A stretch of 64,000 bases of DNA from Laetiporus sulphureus 93-53 (GCF_001632365.1 NW_024468572.1:65192-129191); one strand, 5' to 3'. Shown: positions 34,962-46,940, numbered from the stretch's first letter. Program-made: numbers and translations. Notes: generated by a model from the letters alone, not told the origin.

Positions 34962-36674
34962 ATGGTTGATCTACACAGTCTTCCTGAAGAGCTTTTGACA
35001 CTGATTCTAGAGGAACTGGACATGTTAGACGTATCATCATGCGCGCAGGTAGGCTTTGCTCGGAACCGTTGTCAGGACGCTCACGATAACCTACGCAGGT
35101 CTGCCATCGTTTCAGGCAAATCATACAGAGTTCCATGCGCATCCGTTACAAAATTGAGCTTCTACTCTCCGACATGGTTGATGGAAGATTGCATGATCTG
35201 TCCACAGCAGAGAAACTTGACAAACTACGGGTGCATCAAGAGGGTTGGCGCGACATGAATCTCACCTACACCTGGCCCGTTGAATGCGCTGAGGCGTCTT
35301 GGGCGTATTCCTCGGGCATGCTCGCACAGATATCTGAGAACGGCTCGCTCTCCATATACCAGACACCCTCTAGAATTAGGGAGATACCAGAGCAACCGCC
35401 GAGCGTTCGAGTCGGCTTTGCCGAATTCTCTGTTTTCATGTTCGAGGTTGACTACGAGCAGGACCTTGTTATTCTTGTTGAGGCTGTGCAAGTGTAGGTG
35501 CTGCGTCCATGCCACTTGCTATGCACAATGCTCACACTTTCACAGAAACACGGGTGACATTTACCCCCGTCAACTGTCCAAGAACGCTCAACCGCATCGT
35601 GATGCTGCAGTGCCTCGTCTAAGCGCGCCACAATTTCCTGATGACTGCGTATGTTCACTCTATGTTCACAAAGATTTGATCGGGTGGCTCGTCGTCGACT
35701 TCGATGAAGAGATCTCCAGTCTACAAGTGTGGAACTGGAGGACTGGAGTTCTCGTTTGGGTAAGTTGTATATGTTGGCATCGTTGATTGTAGCTGATGTG
35801 GGTCAAATATCAGCACCTATTTAGCCAATCGCCCCGGCCGTACGCCACATCCTTTGTCTTTCTGGACAGTCGGCATGTCATGTGTGCTCATCTTGATCGG
35901 CTGGTGGTATACGGGTTTGATCCCCACTGGCAGTCGGAAGTTTGCGGCACGCTAGATAAATTCGAATTCGCGATGGAGTTTCCCGTCCTCGCAGAAGGCG
36001 CGCGTACCCTGCGCGCAATGGTTTTCGCGCAGAACAATTCCGCCGTCCGGCCACATCCTTCACTGCGAGTCCCCTTCCACACGCTCGATACCCATACGCT
36101 TCTTATGGTCATGATGGTCATCGGTCGGCCGCCCCCACATCAGAATGAATGTGCCACCTTCGTCATTTTCTTACCGGCATCAACTGTGTCATCGTACCTG
36201 CAACGAGCCGGCAATCACGCAACAGCCTATCCATGGACCGAGTGGGGACCAAAGAACACGCGCGCTATAGAGGTCATCTCGCAGCATGTAGACTGGTTCT
36301 CGGATGTACGAGGCTCGAAAGGCATGGTGGCATACATGGAGGATCCAGCAATGAAGGTACTCACTGTCGACTTATATGAGTTCAACCAACGCGCTATACA
36401 CCGGGACTGGAAACGGCTCTCCGAAGACGAGCGTACACGTACGACGGCGTTTCAAATGAAGTCGAGCATCATTGAAGCGCCTGAATACTTCCGAGACGCA
36501 CTTGACACTTCTCTGCCGTATCGGCGAAGCCGCACGCGCATAACGACGATGTTTACGGGCCTTGAGGCGATGGAGCATGATTTGTTGATGGATGCGCTGC
36601 TCATTGAAGATGGTGTCATGGTGTTCGTGCGTACCACCGCATCTGATCCATGCCCTTGTATGCTCATGTTGTGA
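34962..36674 (+). CDS. F-box-like protein, 518 aa
   Basis: Four exons join to one frame of 519 codons: 34962-35048, 35099-35493, 35546-35759 and 35814-36674. All introns run GT...CAG and are about 50 nt. Start chosen at ATG 34962, since it opens directly on the F-box: LHSLPEELLTLILEELDMLD then VSSCAQVCHRFRQII. F-box proteins bind Skp1 and present targets to a Cullin-1 ubiquitin ligase. The rest (~480 aa) has no repeat I can name; strings such as IGWLVVDFDEEISSLQVWNW and DRLVVYGFDPHW suggest a beta-rich, propeller-like fold, as in many Agaricomycete F-box proteins. Intact, no stops. A decayed relative of the C-terminal part is at about 61.3-61.8 kb. Confidence 0.85.
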
Positions 36675-36734
36675 TTTAATGTAGTCATCTGATACGCATT
36701 GTCAGTTCTACACCTTCTAACGAGCAATCATTCA

Positions 36735-37139
36735 TCATCCACTTCTCGACACTCCATTCCTCTCCCTATTCACTGCAACGTGCCGAAGAGTCTCAGACGG
36801 TAATCGATCTTCATCGTCAAAACCCATCCCCATCCTCAGCTTTCCCTCGGATGCAGTGGCAAAATCCTCACTCGACTCAAACATCCTGCCCTGCTCCTGC
36901 TCGCTGCCTATGATCAATACATCGGAGAATCCCTGCATGATCCCATCTGATGGTCCCTGGAGCAGGCTGATAAACATATGTTTCTGTATGTTGTTCGACC
37001 AAGCTAGCCGACCAATTATAAACGAACACATTTGATGAGAAGCGACTCTTGAGACTAAGACCAACTTCTTGTCTCTTTCGACCGATATTCCTTGAACATC
37101 GCTCACGGACCTGCAAGCACCTTCATCGGCACGGAACAT
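36735..37139 (-). CDS. Possible small gene, unrecognised
   Basis: 134 codons from ATG at 37137-37139. The sequence (SIIGRLAW-type hydrophobic centre, acidic C-terminal half) matches nothing I know. It sits between the 3' ends of the F-box-type gene and the P450 relic, so it could be chance or a 3' leftover of another gene. Confidence 0.2.
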   Translation of the reverse strand: MFRADEGACRSVSDVQGISVERDKKLVLVSRVASHQMCSFIIGRLAWSNNIQKHMFISLLQGPSDGIMQGFSDVLIIGSEQEQGRMFESSEDFATASEGKLRMGMGFDDEDRLPSETLRHVAVNRERNGVSRSG

Positions 37140-37275
37140 GGCGCGGATGCGTATAACCTCATAAAAATACGACGCGCTGAAGGCATGTAAGGATGTATCG
37201 AGCTTAGCTTACACCACGAGCGACGTTGTGCACTCAGAAATGTTATGGTACTACGAGCGTCCGTTCGCATGCCAC

Positions 37276-39480
37276 TCACAGAGCTGTCGCAGAGCCGACC
37301 TTCGTGTGCATCTGCGGCTTCGAATTTTGTTCGACGGTGGGGTATTGGATGGCTACGATGTTCCAGTAGATGTCTTTTCCCGTGGACCCGAAGGTGAAGG
37401 AAGAGAGTAAGACAGCAAGGACGAGTCGTGAGTGTTCTGGCGTAGGCTCGTCGTCAATGTACATACTCATTTCGAGTTCAGATAACTTGAAGCCACTGCA
37501 ATAACTGTCAGCTACATGTTCGGATTGCACGCATATAGTGGAGACGTACATGCAGAGCCCGTCCTCCGCCAATAGAAGTCATCCTGCACCACAACAAATC
37601 AGGTCCTCTTCATGGAACACGGAGACCTAATGTACCAAGCTACCTACAAGTGCGAGTACACCTGTGCGTTCATGACCTTCGGGAGCTGCTTTAGCCAGCG
37701 CTCATGGTCAGGCTTCCACTCCGCTGCGTCGGGGCTCCAAATCTCCGGGTTGCGGTTGCATGCGAGGATGCTGATGCAGACAGCAGTGCCTGTCGACACC
37801 GGTATCTCGTTCATCATTGTACCATCACTGGCGCGAATGGGTTTTGACTCTTGAGAGAGGCGTGATTATGTCATCGCGCATATATGCAGAAGAAAATAAA
37901 TGAGTCTAACGCGTTACTTTGGAGCGATGATGACAGACGAGTCGATAAAACTCACATTCGTAAAAGGAATGAAACCGGGGCACCTCTGTGATGCCGATTC
38001 GGTATGTCGGCCACTTCCTCGCAAAGGGGTGGATTCACAGTCTCAATAGTCTCCGGGCAGACAGCATCCAGGTGTGGCAGTTCTTCGAGCATATCATACG
38101 GGATCTCATCATTCTCGCGGCGCGCCTTTTGTATTTCCATGTGCTGCACCTCTGGATGTTTCGCGAGCATGTCTAAGATGCGTGCGAGTGCATTCGATGT
38201 CGTGTCCATACCGGCGAAGATGGATGTCCTCACATCCAATATGGTGTCAACTCCAGTGTGAATTGTCGCTGGATGCAGTATCACCCACGACATCCGACCC
38301 GATAGCTCATTTTCAGGCAGTTTCTCTTCCTCAGAGGCAGATACGTTTGCTTGCACGGTCCAGATAAGAGTTAACGATGGTCAATGCACATTTGAATGCT
38401 TACACGGCTTGCTGATGATCTCCTTCCCCTCGCCAATCTGGCGTATGACAGCCTCGTCTCCGCCCTCTAACGCTGCCGTTTTTCCTTCATGGATTCTGCG
38501 AGAATACTTGGAGATCGTATCGGAAATCTCACCGGCACGGCGAAGATATCTGTGGGGAAACATCTTCACCAGGCATCGTCTGAATGCGGGCCTACCAATC
38601 TTCATGACGAATGGCAGTAGCGGATGAACGATACGGAGAGGGGCCAGCGTGGGCCTGGAATCTCTTTCACTGAGCCGTGCGGAGAGAAATATAGGAATGG
38701 GAAGAGCGCATATGATGCTGTTGATAGCATCGCTGAAGTCGTCGGCTGAGTCACTGGTTAGCGGGTCGAATGAGTATCCGAGTCCGGCCTGCCCAATGCT
38801 CAAGCCCGCCGCGTCCCATCCAGTCCAACATGTTGATCTCTTGTACACGTTCCTTGATATGCAAAGCAATAGCATCTTGTAGCTATCAGAGAATTCCGTC
38901 AGTTAGTTGTTCTCCGTGGACAACCTCAGATGACGCCCCTTATCAGTAATCTTAAATAAAACAGGGACTGTATGCCACGTGTTGGCGGTGGAGGACACGG
39001 AAGTGAGCAATCTACGCTGTTTGCGGTGGCGTTCGCCTAACATAATCCAAGGATTGTGTCAGAAGCTAAGATCAAGCTGGGGTCGCATTAATCTAGCGTT
39101 GAGGTTAGGACGTCACCCAGCAAGAGATGCATTGTCCTGCACGGAGTTCTATGCGAATCAGTTGCGCCGGATTAAAAGGCTCTACTAACTCGGGTGTTTC
39201 CTCATAGATATACTGGTCTTTGACGACGACGCTGGACAGCGCGAGTGGGTCAAACACGAACAAGAGCTTTTTCTAGAAAATTGGATATCAGCATTGCTTG
39301 GAGGTTGAGATAGACAGTCATATTATACCCCAAGAGGACCGTTGAGCTTGACGACCGAGCCATACTTCTCACCGATCTCCCGCTGGAAGTCCCAGCCCTT
39401 CCAATCGAAGAACTTCATAAAGTTGCCTACATATGACATCATGTCAATGGTCCCGACCTTTTCACGCTTCTGCACATCAA
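37276..39480 (-). pseudogene. Cytochrome P450 (monooxygenase), inactivated
   Basis: Clear P450 pieces read in order on the - strand. They are WDFQREIGEKYGSVVKLNGP (about 39345-39405), LFVFDPLALSSVVVKDQYIY, GERHRKQRRLLTSV (helix C W/HRxxRR type), the I-helix FAGMDTTSNALARI (about 38190-38230), PHLDAVC (helix K), GTAVCISILACNRNPEIWSP, DAAEWKPDHERWL, and the C-terminal GFKLSELEM ... KDIYWNIVAIQYPTV ending at 37276. Damage: helix K should read E-T-x-R but reads ETIETVNPP. The heme loop before GFKLSELEM reads GGGRALH because of one extra base, so the heme-binding Cys codon is out of frame. The N-terminal membrane anchor was not found with confidence. Substrate unknown. Confidence 0.85.
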
Positions 39481-40385
39481 GAAACCAATCGCATGCACGT
39501 CCGTTTGTAAGTCACAATTCGATGGACGTCCCTCAGTCGTTGCTGATGCCGTTCCCTGAGCAGGCGCGCGTCGTGGGCCTGCCCCGTAAACTCGCATGCG
39601 CTGAGCTCTGTTTCAGCTCTGACGCGGACAGCAAGCTCGCCAATGACCTTGCCAGAAGCCAACTTCGCAGAACACTCGCTCGCTGCTTACATTCGTGGAC
39701 ATAAGGATCGGAGCAGTCCTTGCTCGTGGCCTCGCCTCAAGTCACCAATGACAGGCGGCCAGGCGTTCTGGATGGATGAAGAAATATATTGAAAGGAATG
39801 CCAATGGAGAGGAGGCTGAGGGATGCGATACAGCGGAGAGAGTGGAGTCAATAGATATAATTGAGAGTCATGCGAATCGGCGCGTACTGCATACCACCCA
39901 TGCACGGACGGCAGAGCCTCACGCGGTCGAGCGGTCACGAGAATGGCAGTCACCGTATGCCCGCAACGGACGATGCTCATAGCTGTTTGAGCTAGTCGAC
40001 CGCCCGATGTGGAACGCTTACGGCCAGTGAAGCTTGAAGATAAAACTCACTAACGAGACGCACCCTCCACGGAACAGCAATATCGCTCACCATCCTGCTC
40101 GCTACTGACCGACTTCGTGGTCATTTATGTGGGTACGGTGAGATGGCGGGTTTGCGATGGGTCGCTCTCGTAACCGGGCTTGCCATGGACTCACAGACGG
40201 GGTCGTGCATTGGAGTCGAGCGAGCGCATCATGCGAGCGGAGAGTTGTACAAACAGAAAGCACAAGGTGCATAACGTACGATGAGTGGTGGGGTCAATTG
40301 CGCGAGGCGGCACAGAGTGAGAGAGTGACACGCCACGACGGTGACAGTTAACAACAATTTCACTTCATTTATATCGTAGTAGCCA
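39481..40385. repeat. Flanking block A1 (first copy of duplicated upstream DNA)
   Basis: No intact gene. It is related to 43620-44499 and 47480-48200 (shared strings such as CGTTCCCTGAGCAGGCGCGC / CGTTCCTCGAGCAGACGCGC / CGTTCCCCGAGCGGACGCAC and AACTTCGCAGAACACTCGCT). The blocks lie upstream of F-box copies 1 and 2 and between copies 2 and 3. The left edge joins the 5' side of the P450 relic, so P450 5' sequence may have been carried along in the duplications. Confidence 0.65.
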
Positions 40386-40470
40386 CGACGCCACATTCTG
40401 TCCTTGCCTGCTCCTGCCACCTCAACTCTCCTCGTAGAACACTGCCGTCGCAACGTCAACTTGACCGACA
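40386..40470 (+). promoter_or_regulatory. Conserved leader/promoter of F-box copy 1
   Basis: About 85 bp directly before the ATG, starting GACGCCACATTCTGTCCTTG, recur before copy 3 and in part before copy 2. The conservation outside the coding region implies the duplicated unit included the core promoter. Confidence 0.5.
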
Positions 40471-42275
40471 ATGTCACATCAGGAAGGTAATGAAAAGACA
40501 CCTTCGCTCGAGCAATTGAGTACGTTGGACTTGATCAAGCACAAACAAAGTGACGCTCGCGAACGGTGCGTCCTTGCCCGCCCTGACCGTATCATTGTTC
40601 ATACTGATCTTGACCTCGTTGCGTTCAGCACAGTTCAAGTCAGTAATTTTTGCTTCCAATCTAGCTCAGCAGATGATATAATGGCATATAGCTCAAGCAT
40701 CTTGAGGGGCTGGTTAGCGCTGGGCGGCGCGACCTGAATGCTCGCATTGCGATCAACCGTCTTCCTGCCGAAGTGCTCCGCGAGATATTCGTGACGACCT
40801 GCACTGTCAAGTTGGCTAAACGCGAATTCTTTTTCTCATACTATCGATGCAACCACATAATCACCGTCTGGAACCCAACTTGGATTGACACGGGCATAGC
40901 AGTCCGTCTCATGCTCGTCTGCCATCATTGGAAAGAGATCGCGTTGGGGATCCAGGAGCTCTGGAATTGCATTGGAACATATTGGAAAGATAAAGATCAT
41001 ATCTTGCTGGAGAGGCCCGGGAGAGGCCCGCTCAAGGTGTTGGCTCGCGGCAAATTGGAACCCTCTTGTGCTGTTGCACACGCTCTCCAAAATGTGGAGC
41101 ATTCGTCCCGAATCCAAGAGTTGTACTGGATATGGCCCTTAGCACGTGAGAACAGAGAATGTCTTGGAATGCCAGCACCCTCGCTGAGATCTCTTGCGTT
41201 GCAAAACTGGAGTATGCCAGATGGATCACTCAAACTCTTCGACAACCACACCCCGTGTCTGGAACGCCTGTCACTATCAGATGTGAATTGGCTGCCCAGC
41301 AATGCATTCGCCAAACTGACATTTTTGGCTCTCGACCATTGCAATGTACCTAAAGCTCCCATCAGATTACGCAGCTTGCTTGCTGGAACACCAACCCTAG
41401 TCGATCTCATCCTGCGAGATGTGGCTGATGTTCGCGGCCACAAGCATGTCCGAGTAGAAATTGAGCCTGCGGACATGAAGCCTGTATCGCTCGCTCGGTT
41501 GCGCCGGTTGCTGATTGAATATATGTGGGCCGATGACATCGATTATGCCTTCTGGGATGCTCAGCTAAATGAAGACGTGTCCGTCTCGATCAAACGTGAA
41601 AAAAGGGACGATGATGATCTGCGACTTTTAAAATTGATATCCACTTGGTCGTTGAATGCCCTGAGGCAACCCAAAGAACTGCGTTTCCAGCCGCACGTCG
41701 CCATCGTCGCTGGAGCCTCTTCTGGTCTCCGTTTCGAGGTCGATAAAAGCATGACCCTCGAGGATTGGACCACATTCAACTGGCCACGGATCCTTTCCCT
41801 TTCCAGCATTTCTCATCTGTGCACGCTTGAGCGGGTTGCATGCAGGCCGCCCGGTCTTGAACGTGTCCGCAACCTTCTTAGGCAGATGACCGCGCTTCAG
41901 ACACTGTCTGTAAACATTGAGGGCCTGACGAAGATTGTCGATGCACTCACGCTGTTCCGAGACCCCACCGACCCGCCTCTCTGTCCCGCATTGACCACGC
42001 TGCGTATCGCCATCCCGGATGATAGTGATTGTGACATCATCCTAGACTGGGTCCTCCCGCACCGTGCGCAGCTTGGCGTAAAACACCTTTATGTCGGGCT
42101 GATCGATGATGATCCGAATGAACGCTGGAGACCTCGCCAAGCCGTGGAGGACCAACTGCATGGCAACTTCGATTCGGTGAATTTCGAGACGCTGTTGTAT
42201 TACGAGGCATACGGCATTACTTTGCCGCTGGTTTGCAATGAGGAGGCGCATGCTTTGTGGCCGCCCTGGCTTTAG
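40471..42275 (+). CDS. F-box protein, tandem copy 1 (562 aa), with 10-nt microexon
   Basis: Exons 40471-40565, 40629-40638 and 40692-42275 give one frame of 563 codons; the 10-nt middle exon (CACAGTTCAA) is needed to keep frame. A short coiled-coil N-terminus (LVSAGRRDLNAR) leads into the F-box IAINRLPAEVLREIFVTTC, then MLVCHHWKEIALGIQELWNC. The C-terminal ~450 aa has leucine-rich-repeat-like spacing (LRSLALQNW, LERLSLSDVNWL, LTFLALDHCNV, LVDLILRDV) and ends NEEAHALWPPWL. The likely role is substrate choice in an SCF ubiquitin ligase, as for expanded Agaricomycete F-box families. Compared with copies 2 and 3, small in-frame losses occur before and after the microexon (LIKHKQSD versus LIKILSSKLEQSD; 7 codons missing after LEGL). 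Confidence 0.87.
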
Positions 42276-43619
42276 ATGTTGTGTAGATGAGAAATGACAT
42301 GGATTGCAGTGAGACCAAACGTACGTTCATGCCATCAGGACAATTCTCGTCTCGTTCACTCATCGCTGGTTACCAGTTATTCCGACGCTCGCAGAGAGGG
42401 CACGTTTCAGAGAGAGAAAAAAATACGTTTTTTGTGCTACAGTACATGTCAACTCTTGTGAAAGCGAATGCAGGCCTCGAACTGAGAAGTCGTGAATGTC
42501 GTGACTCGTGACTACGTGCCAGCCCTCCACAGTGACATCCACTCAGTCACTGTCCATGTATGATACCGTCCATGACATTCGTGGCTGCGATGGGCTTGCC
42601 TCGCGATGTCTGATTCACTCATGCAGTTCACTGACCTGCCAAACTTGTCCAGGCTGGAGCGGCAGTTTTGGAGGACGTACGCATCATCCATGCACTGCGC
42701 GAACTCACCGTTCATACACGCCTATTCGTTATCTGTAGGTGGTATTCCCTCAGTATCTTCGTGTGAATAAGCAAAGTGAATGGCAGCTCATCGGTGAAGC
42801 TCGACCTCTTCTTGAGCAAGGTGAACTCGGCGTCCTGCTGCCGCACCTGCTGTCTGTTCGTGAGGAGTTGCTGTTGAGTATCGCAGACGTGGCGCTTGCA
42901 CTCACACTCGTCGTTGCAGCTGAGAACGTAGTAGCCGAGGTTGATGCGACCGCCATGGGCGACGACGTGCTTCAAGAGTTGCTGCCCATATTACGCCACC
43001 CATCGCGGCGGTAGCTGGAATCCAGCTTTGACTCAGTCAAGCAGGTGATCGACATTCTGGTATTGTTCGTAAGTGAGAGTGCATGGCAACTTGGGCCAGA
43101 GCTACAGCTTAGGAGAACACATGCATCTTGCCATTCAAGATGCAGGCGTTCTTGCCTTCTACAGAGAAGACATGCATCAACATACCGGCTGCAGGCTGGT
43201 GAAGTGCTGCGGTGCACTCGATCATCTCTGAGTGTTCTGCCCAATCAATCAGTCACTTGCACTCGCATCATCTGTTTTCACAGGGACGCGCTCGCTCCAA
43301 TCTATTCCCCAACATGCTATCTCGCGCGAAGGATTTGCACTCGGCTCCTGTGAGAGCATCATACCATCACACGCCCTCGAGTCTTTAGCTCTCGACGTAC
43401 GGCGACCGACGGGTGCATTTCCCAGCCCAACGCGCACACCGTACCTTTCTCGCTTTCCAATGACCGCTCTCGCCTTTACACAACTCCCCACAGAGCCTAG
43501 CCCACACCCTCCGGACTATGCGATCATTAGACGCACCCGTGCTGGACCATACGCATCGCATGTCCACTTTGGGGCCCTAACCCAGGCGGAAGAACTCATC
43601 CCGACGTGATATGTCCCAC
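42276..43619. other. Spacer between F-box copies 1 and 2
   Basis: No recognised gene. A 92-codon + frame at 42739-43014 (Leu/Val/Glu-rich, without an ATG start) is open but matches nothing known to me. 43480-43600 resembles 46930-47000 (CGATCA-TTAGACGCA, GACTGCATCGCATG type strings), part of the duplicated flanks. Confidence 0.4.
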
Positions 43620-44499
43620 ACGCGCGAACTGTACATCACGAAACCGATTGCATAGACGTTACCGTCTGTAAGTCACAATCCGAGGGACGTACCTCGCTCA
43701 TCGCTGATGCCGTTCCTCGAGCAGACGCGCACCCTGGGCCTGCCCTGTCAAGTCGCATGCGCTGAAGCTTTGCCCCAGCTCTGACGGGGATACCAAGCTT
43801 ACCGACAACCCTGCCGTACGCCAGCTTCGCAGAACATTCGCTTGTTGCTTACATTCGTGGAGGTAGAATCGGGCCGGTGCTTGCTCGTGGTTTCACTCAC
43901 GTCATCGTTGAGACGCGGCCAAGAATCCTAGACATGCAAAGAGATATATTGGACTCATGCGGGGTAGCAGGCTGAGGGATACAGTAGCGCGGAGAGAACG
44001 AAATGATTGAACGATACTTGAGAACTCGGCGTGCACCGCGCACCACTCACCTCGCGAGACTGCCAGTACATGTGCAGGACCGAGAGTACGGGCGCGAGAT
44101 CAAAGCCTTTTTTAAACCCACAATCGGACGACGGTGACGGCCTTTTGTGCTAGTCGCTGGCTGACACGGCACGCGACGGCTAGTGAAGGTTGAAGATGAT
44201 AATAAAACGCGTCAGTGATATGCGCTCTCCACTGCATAGCAGTACCGCTCACCGTCCTGTTCGCTACCGACCGAGTCGACGGTTGAATCATCGCGATGCA
44301 TGTGAGTACAGCGAGACGGCGGGGTTGCGATGGGCTACTCTCTTGAGCGGGCTTGTTACGGAGGAGCAGGCTGGTGGTGAGGTGCATTAGAGTCGAGCGA
44401 GCATGCTGAGGCGAGTGTACAGACAGAAAGCGCAACAGAGCGAGGGAAAGGTTTGATTCGGATGCGCTACGGCGCGCGACCCGTGACAACGCCACATCA
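43620..44499. repeat. Flanking block A2 (second copy of duplicated upstream DNA)
   Basis: Aligns by eye with 39500-40385 over most of its length, with many substitutions and gaps. It is the most diverged of the three flanks in the central part: AGATATATTGGACTCATGCGG here versus the near-identical pair in A1 and A3. Confidence 0.6.
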
Positions 44500-44574
44500 T
44501 GTCACAACGCCACATTCTCTCCAGAACGTTACTACCAGAACGTTACTGCCATCGCAAAGTCAACTTGACCGACG
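44500..44574 (+). promoter_or_regulatory. Leader/promoter of F-box copy 2
   Basis: Contains CAACGCCACATTCTCTCC shared with copy 3, then a short duplicated motif (AGAACGTTACT twice) not present in the other copies, and CAACTTGACCGACGATG at the start codon. Confidence 0.45.
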
Positions 44575-46404
44575 ATGTCACGTCAGGAAGATGGTGGAAA
44601 ATCACCTTCGCTCCAAGAATTGAGTACGTTGGACCTGATCAAGATACTGTCTTCCAAGCTCGAACAAAGTGACGCTCACGAACGGTGCGTTCCTGCCCAC
44701 CGTCCTGGCCATATCATTATTCATACTGATCTTGACCTCATCGCGTTCAGCATACTTTATGTCAGTAGCATCTGCTTCCAATCTAGCTCAACAGACTGAT
44801 ATAACAGCATACAGCTCAAGAATCTTGAGGGGCTGATCAAGGCAGCCGAGACTACGGTTCAAGCTGGGCGGCGCGACCTGAATGCCCGCGTCGCGATCAA
44901 CCATCTTCCTGCCGAAGTACTCCAGGAGATATTCGTGACCACTTGCACCGTCAAGCTAGCTGAATACAGATCTAAACACTATCGGTGCAACGACGTAACG
45001 ACCATATGGAACCCAACTTGGATTGAAAAGGGCAGAGCAGTCAGTCTTATGCTTGTCTGCTATCATTGGAAAGAGATCGCCTTGGGGGTCCGGGAGCTCT
45101 GGAATGGCATTGAAACATATTGGGAATGTGAAGATCGTATCTTGCTGGAGATGTCCGGCCGAGGTCCGCTCAAGGTGCTGGCTTGCGATGAATTGGAACC
45201 CTCTTGTGCTGTTATGCATGCTCTCCAAAAGATGGAGCATTCATCCCGAATCCAAGAGTTGTACTGGATAACGCCCTCAGAGAATGACGAAGAATACCTT
45301 CGAAAATGTCTTCGAATGCCAGCGCCCTCGCTGAGGTCTCTTGCGTTGCAAGGTGACTGGAGTGCCACGCCAGATGGATCACTCAAGCTCTTCGACAACC
45401 ACACCCCGTGTCTGGAACACCTGTCACTATCAAATGTGAATTGGCTGCCCAGCAATGCGTTCGTCAAACTGACATTCTTGGCTATCGATCAATGCTTTGT
45501 ACCCAAAGCTCCGATCAAATTACGCAGCTTGCTGTCTGGAACACCAAACCTAGTCGATCTCATCCTGCGCGGTGTGGCTGACAGTAGCTACCCGCACGTT
45601 CGAGTGGAAATTGGGGCTGCGGGCATGAAGCCGGTGTCGTTAACTCGGTTGCGCCGGTTACTGATCGCGGACATGCGGGCCGATGATATCGACTACGTCT
45701 TCCGGGACGCTCGCCTTAACGAAGACCTGTCCATTTCAATCAAAGATGTGAAAGGGCGTGATGATGAGCAGCGACTTTTCGAAGTGGTATCCAATTGGTC
45801 GTTGAATGCCCTGAAGCATCCCAAAGGACTGCATTTCCAGCAGCACGTCGCCATCGTCACTGGAGCCTCTTCTGGTCTCCGTTTTGAGTGGGGGAGGCAT
45901 CGCCGCGAGGGTTGGACCAAATTCGACTGGTCACGGATCCTTCCCCTTTCCAGCATCTCGCACTTGTGCATATTCGAGTTGGACGCATGCAATCAAGTCC
46001 GCAACCTTCTTAGGCAGATGACCGCAGTTGAGACATTGTTCGTCAAGATCAAGAGCCTGACGAAGATCATTGATGCACTCACATTCTTCCGAGACCCGAC
46101 AGACCCGCCTCTCTGTCCCGCACTGACTACGCTGCGTATCGCCATCCGGAAAGATAGTGACTGTGACATCATCATGAGCTCAGTCGTCCCGCATCGTGCG
46201 CAGTTTGGCGTAAGACACCTGTATGTCGAACTGGTCAATCCTGAGAATGGGCACTGGACACCTCGTCAAACTGTGAAGCACCGGCTGCAAGGCGCTTTCA
46301 AGTCGGTGAATTTTGAGACGTCGTTTTACGATAAGGCGTACGGCATTACTTTGCCGCTGGTTTGCGATGAGGAGGCGCATGCTTTGTGGCCTCCCTGGCT
46401 TTAA
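44575..46404 (+). CDS. F-box protein, tandem copy 2 (569 aa), with 10-nt microexon
   Basis: Exons 44575-44684, 44751-44760 (CATACTTTAT) and 44815-46404 give 570 codons without a stop. The N-terminal coiled coil is SLQELSTLDLIKILSSKLEQ, then LEGLIKAAETTVQAGRRDLN; the F-box is VAINHLPAEVLQEIFVTTC, then SLMLVCYHWKEIALGVRELW. The LRR-like body and the tail DEEAHALWPPWL are as in copy 1. This copy differs most in the middle (TPSENDEEYLRKCLRMPAP where copies 1 and 3 have WPLAR-NRE-LGMPAP) and lacks about four residues in the region after ELDACNQ. Presumed Skp1-binding ubiquitin-ligase adaptor. Confidence 0.87.
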
Positions 46405-46714
46405 CATTATGCAGACGAGAGACGACACTGATACGTTCCGGCCTCCCGAGGGGCGGATGAAGCACTGGCCTGTAAGTGTAATGACCGATTGCCATTATTC
46501 ACGCAGATGTATTGCTCTCATGATCGTACGAATGATATATGGATATCATGTAGACAATGCTCTCGTATTGCGCACGGTAGCAATATTCTCCTCGGCGATT
46601 CTCAGACATGACCAGCATACGAGGAGAAAGTTCAATGATGCCATAGATTGTGATGCTGATGCTATAGAACAACCACTATTCCGGGGATCCTGAACTAGCC
46701 AGGCATCTCAAACG

Positions 46715-46940
46715 TAACGTCATCTCTTATGCACGCGTGTGTGTAGGTTGTCCTGTCTGCTGAAGGTCTTCTCATAGTCCGAATATGGATATTTATATGC
46801 TGTATACGAGTGAGGACGTGCAGTGTCTATGATTGGAGAGACATACATTTCTCGTGAGTGTGAATGCTTCTCATGTGCCTCTTGAGATGCTCGCCTCCGT
46901 AAGAACTTGCCGCACACGTCGCATTTGTACTCTCAGGACC
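46715..46940 (-). pseudogene. C2H2 zinc-finger transcription factor relic
   Basis: Reverse strand reads YKCDVCGKFLRR; then, in the next frame, GEHLKRHMRSIHTHEK; after a possible intron it reads KYPYSDYEKTFSRQDNLHTR, then VHKR and stop. This is two tandem C2H2 fingers in the style of fungal Msn2/4-like factors (GEHLKRHxRSxHTxEKPF, KxFSRxDNLxxHxRxH). A frameshift splits finger 1, and both cysteines of finger 2 are lost (Tyr/Ser). Only this end fragment is present. Confidence 0.65.

Noticed and set aside
40773..42275. F-box gene start placed at the beginning of the long exon frame (VLREIF)
   Set aside because: That point is inside the F-box helix and has no ATG; splicing through the 10-nt microexon gives an ATG start and a full F-box in all three copies.
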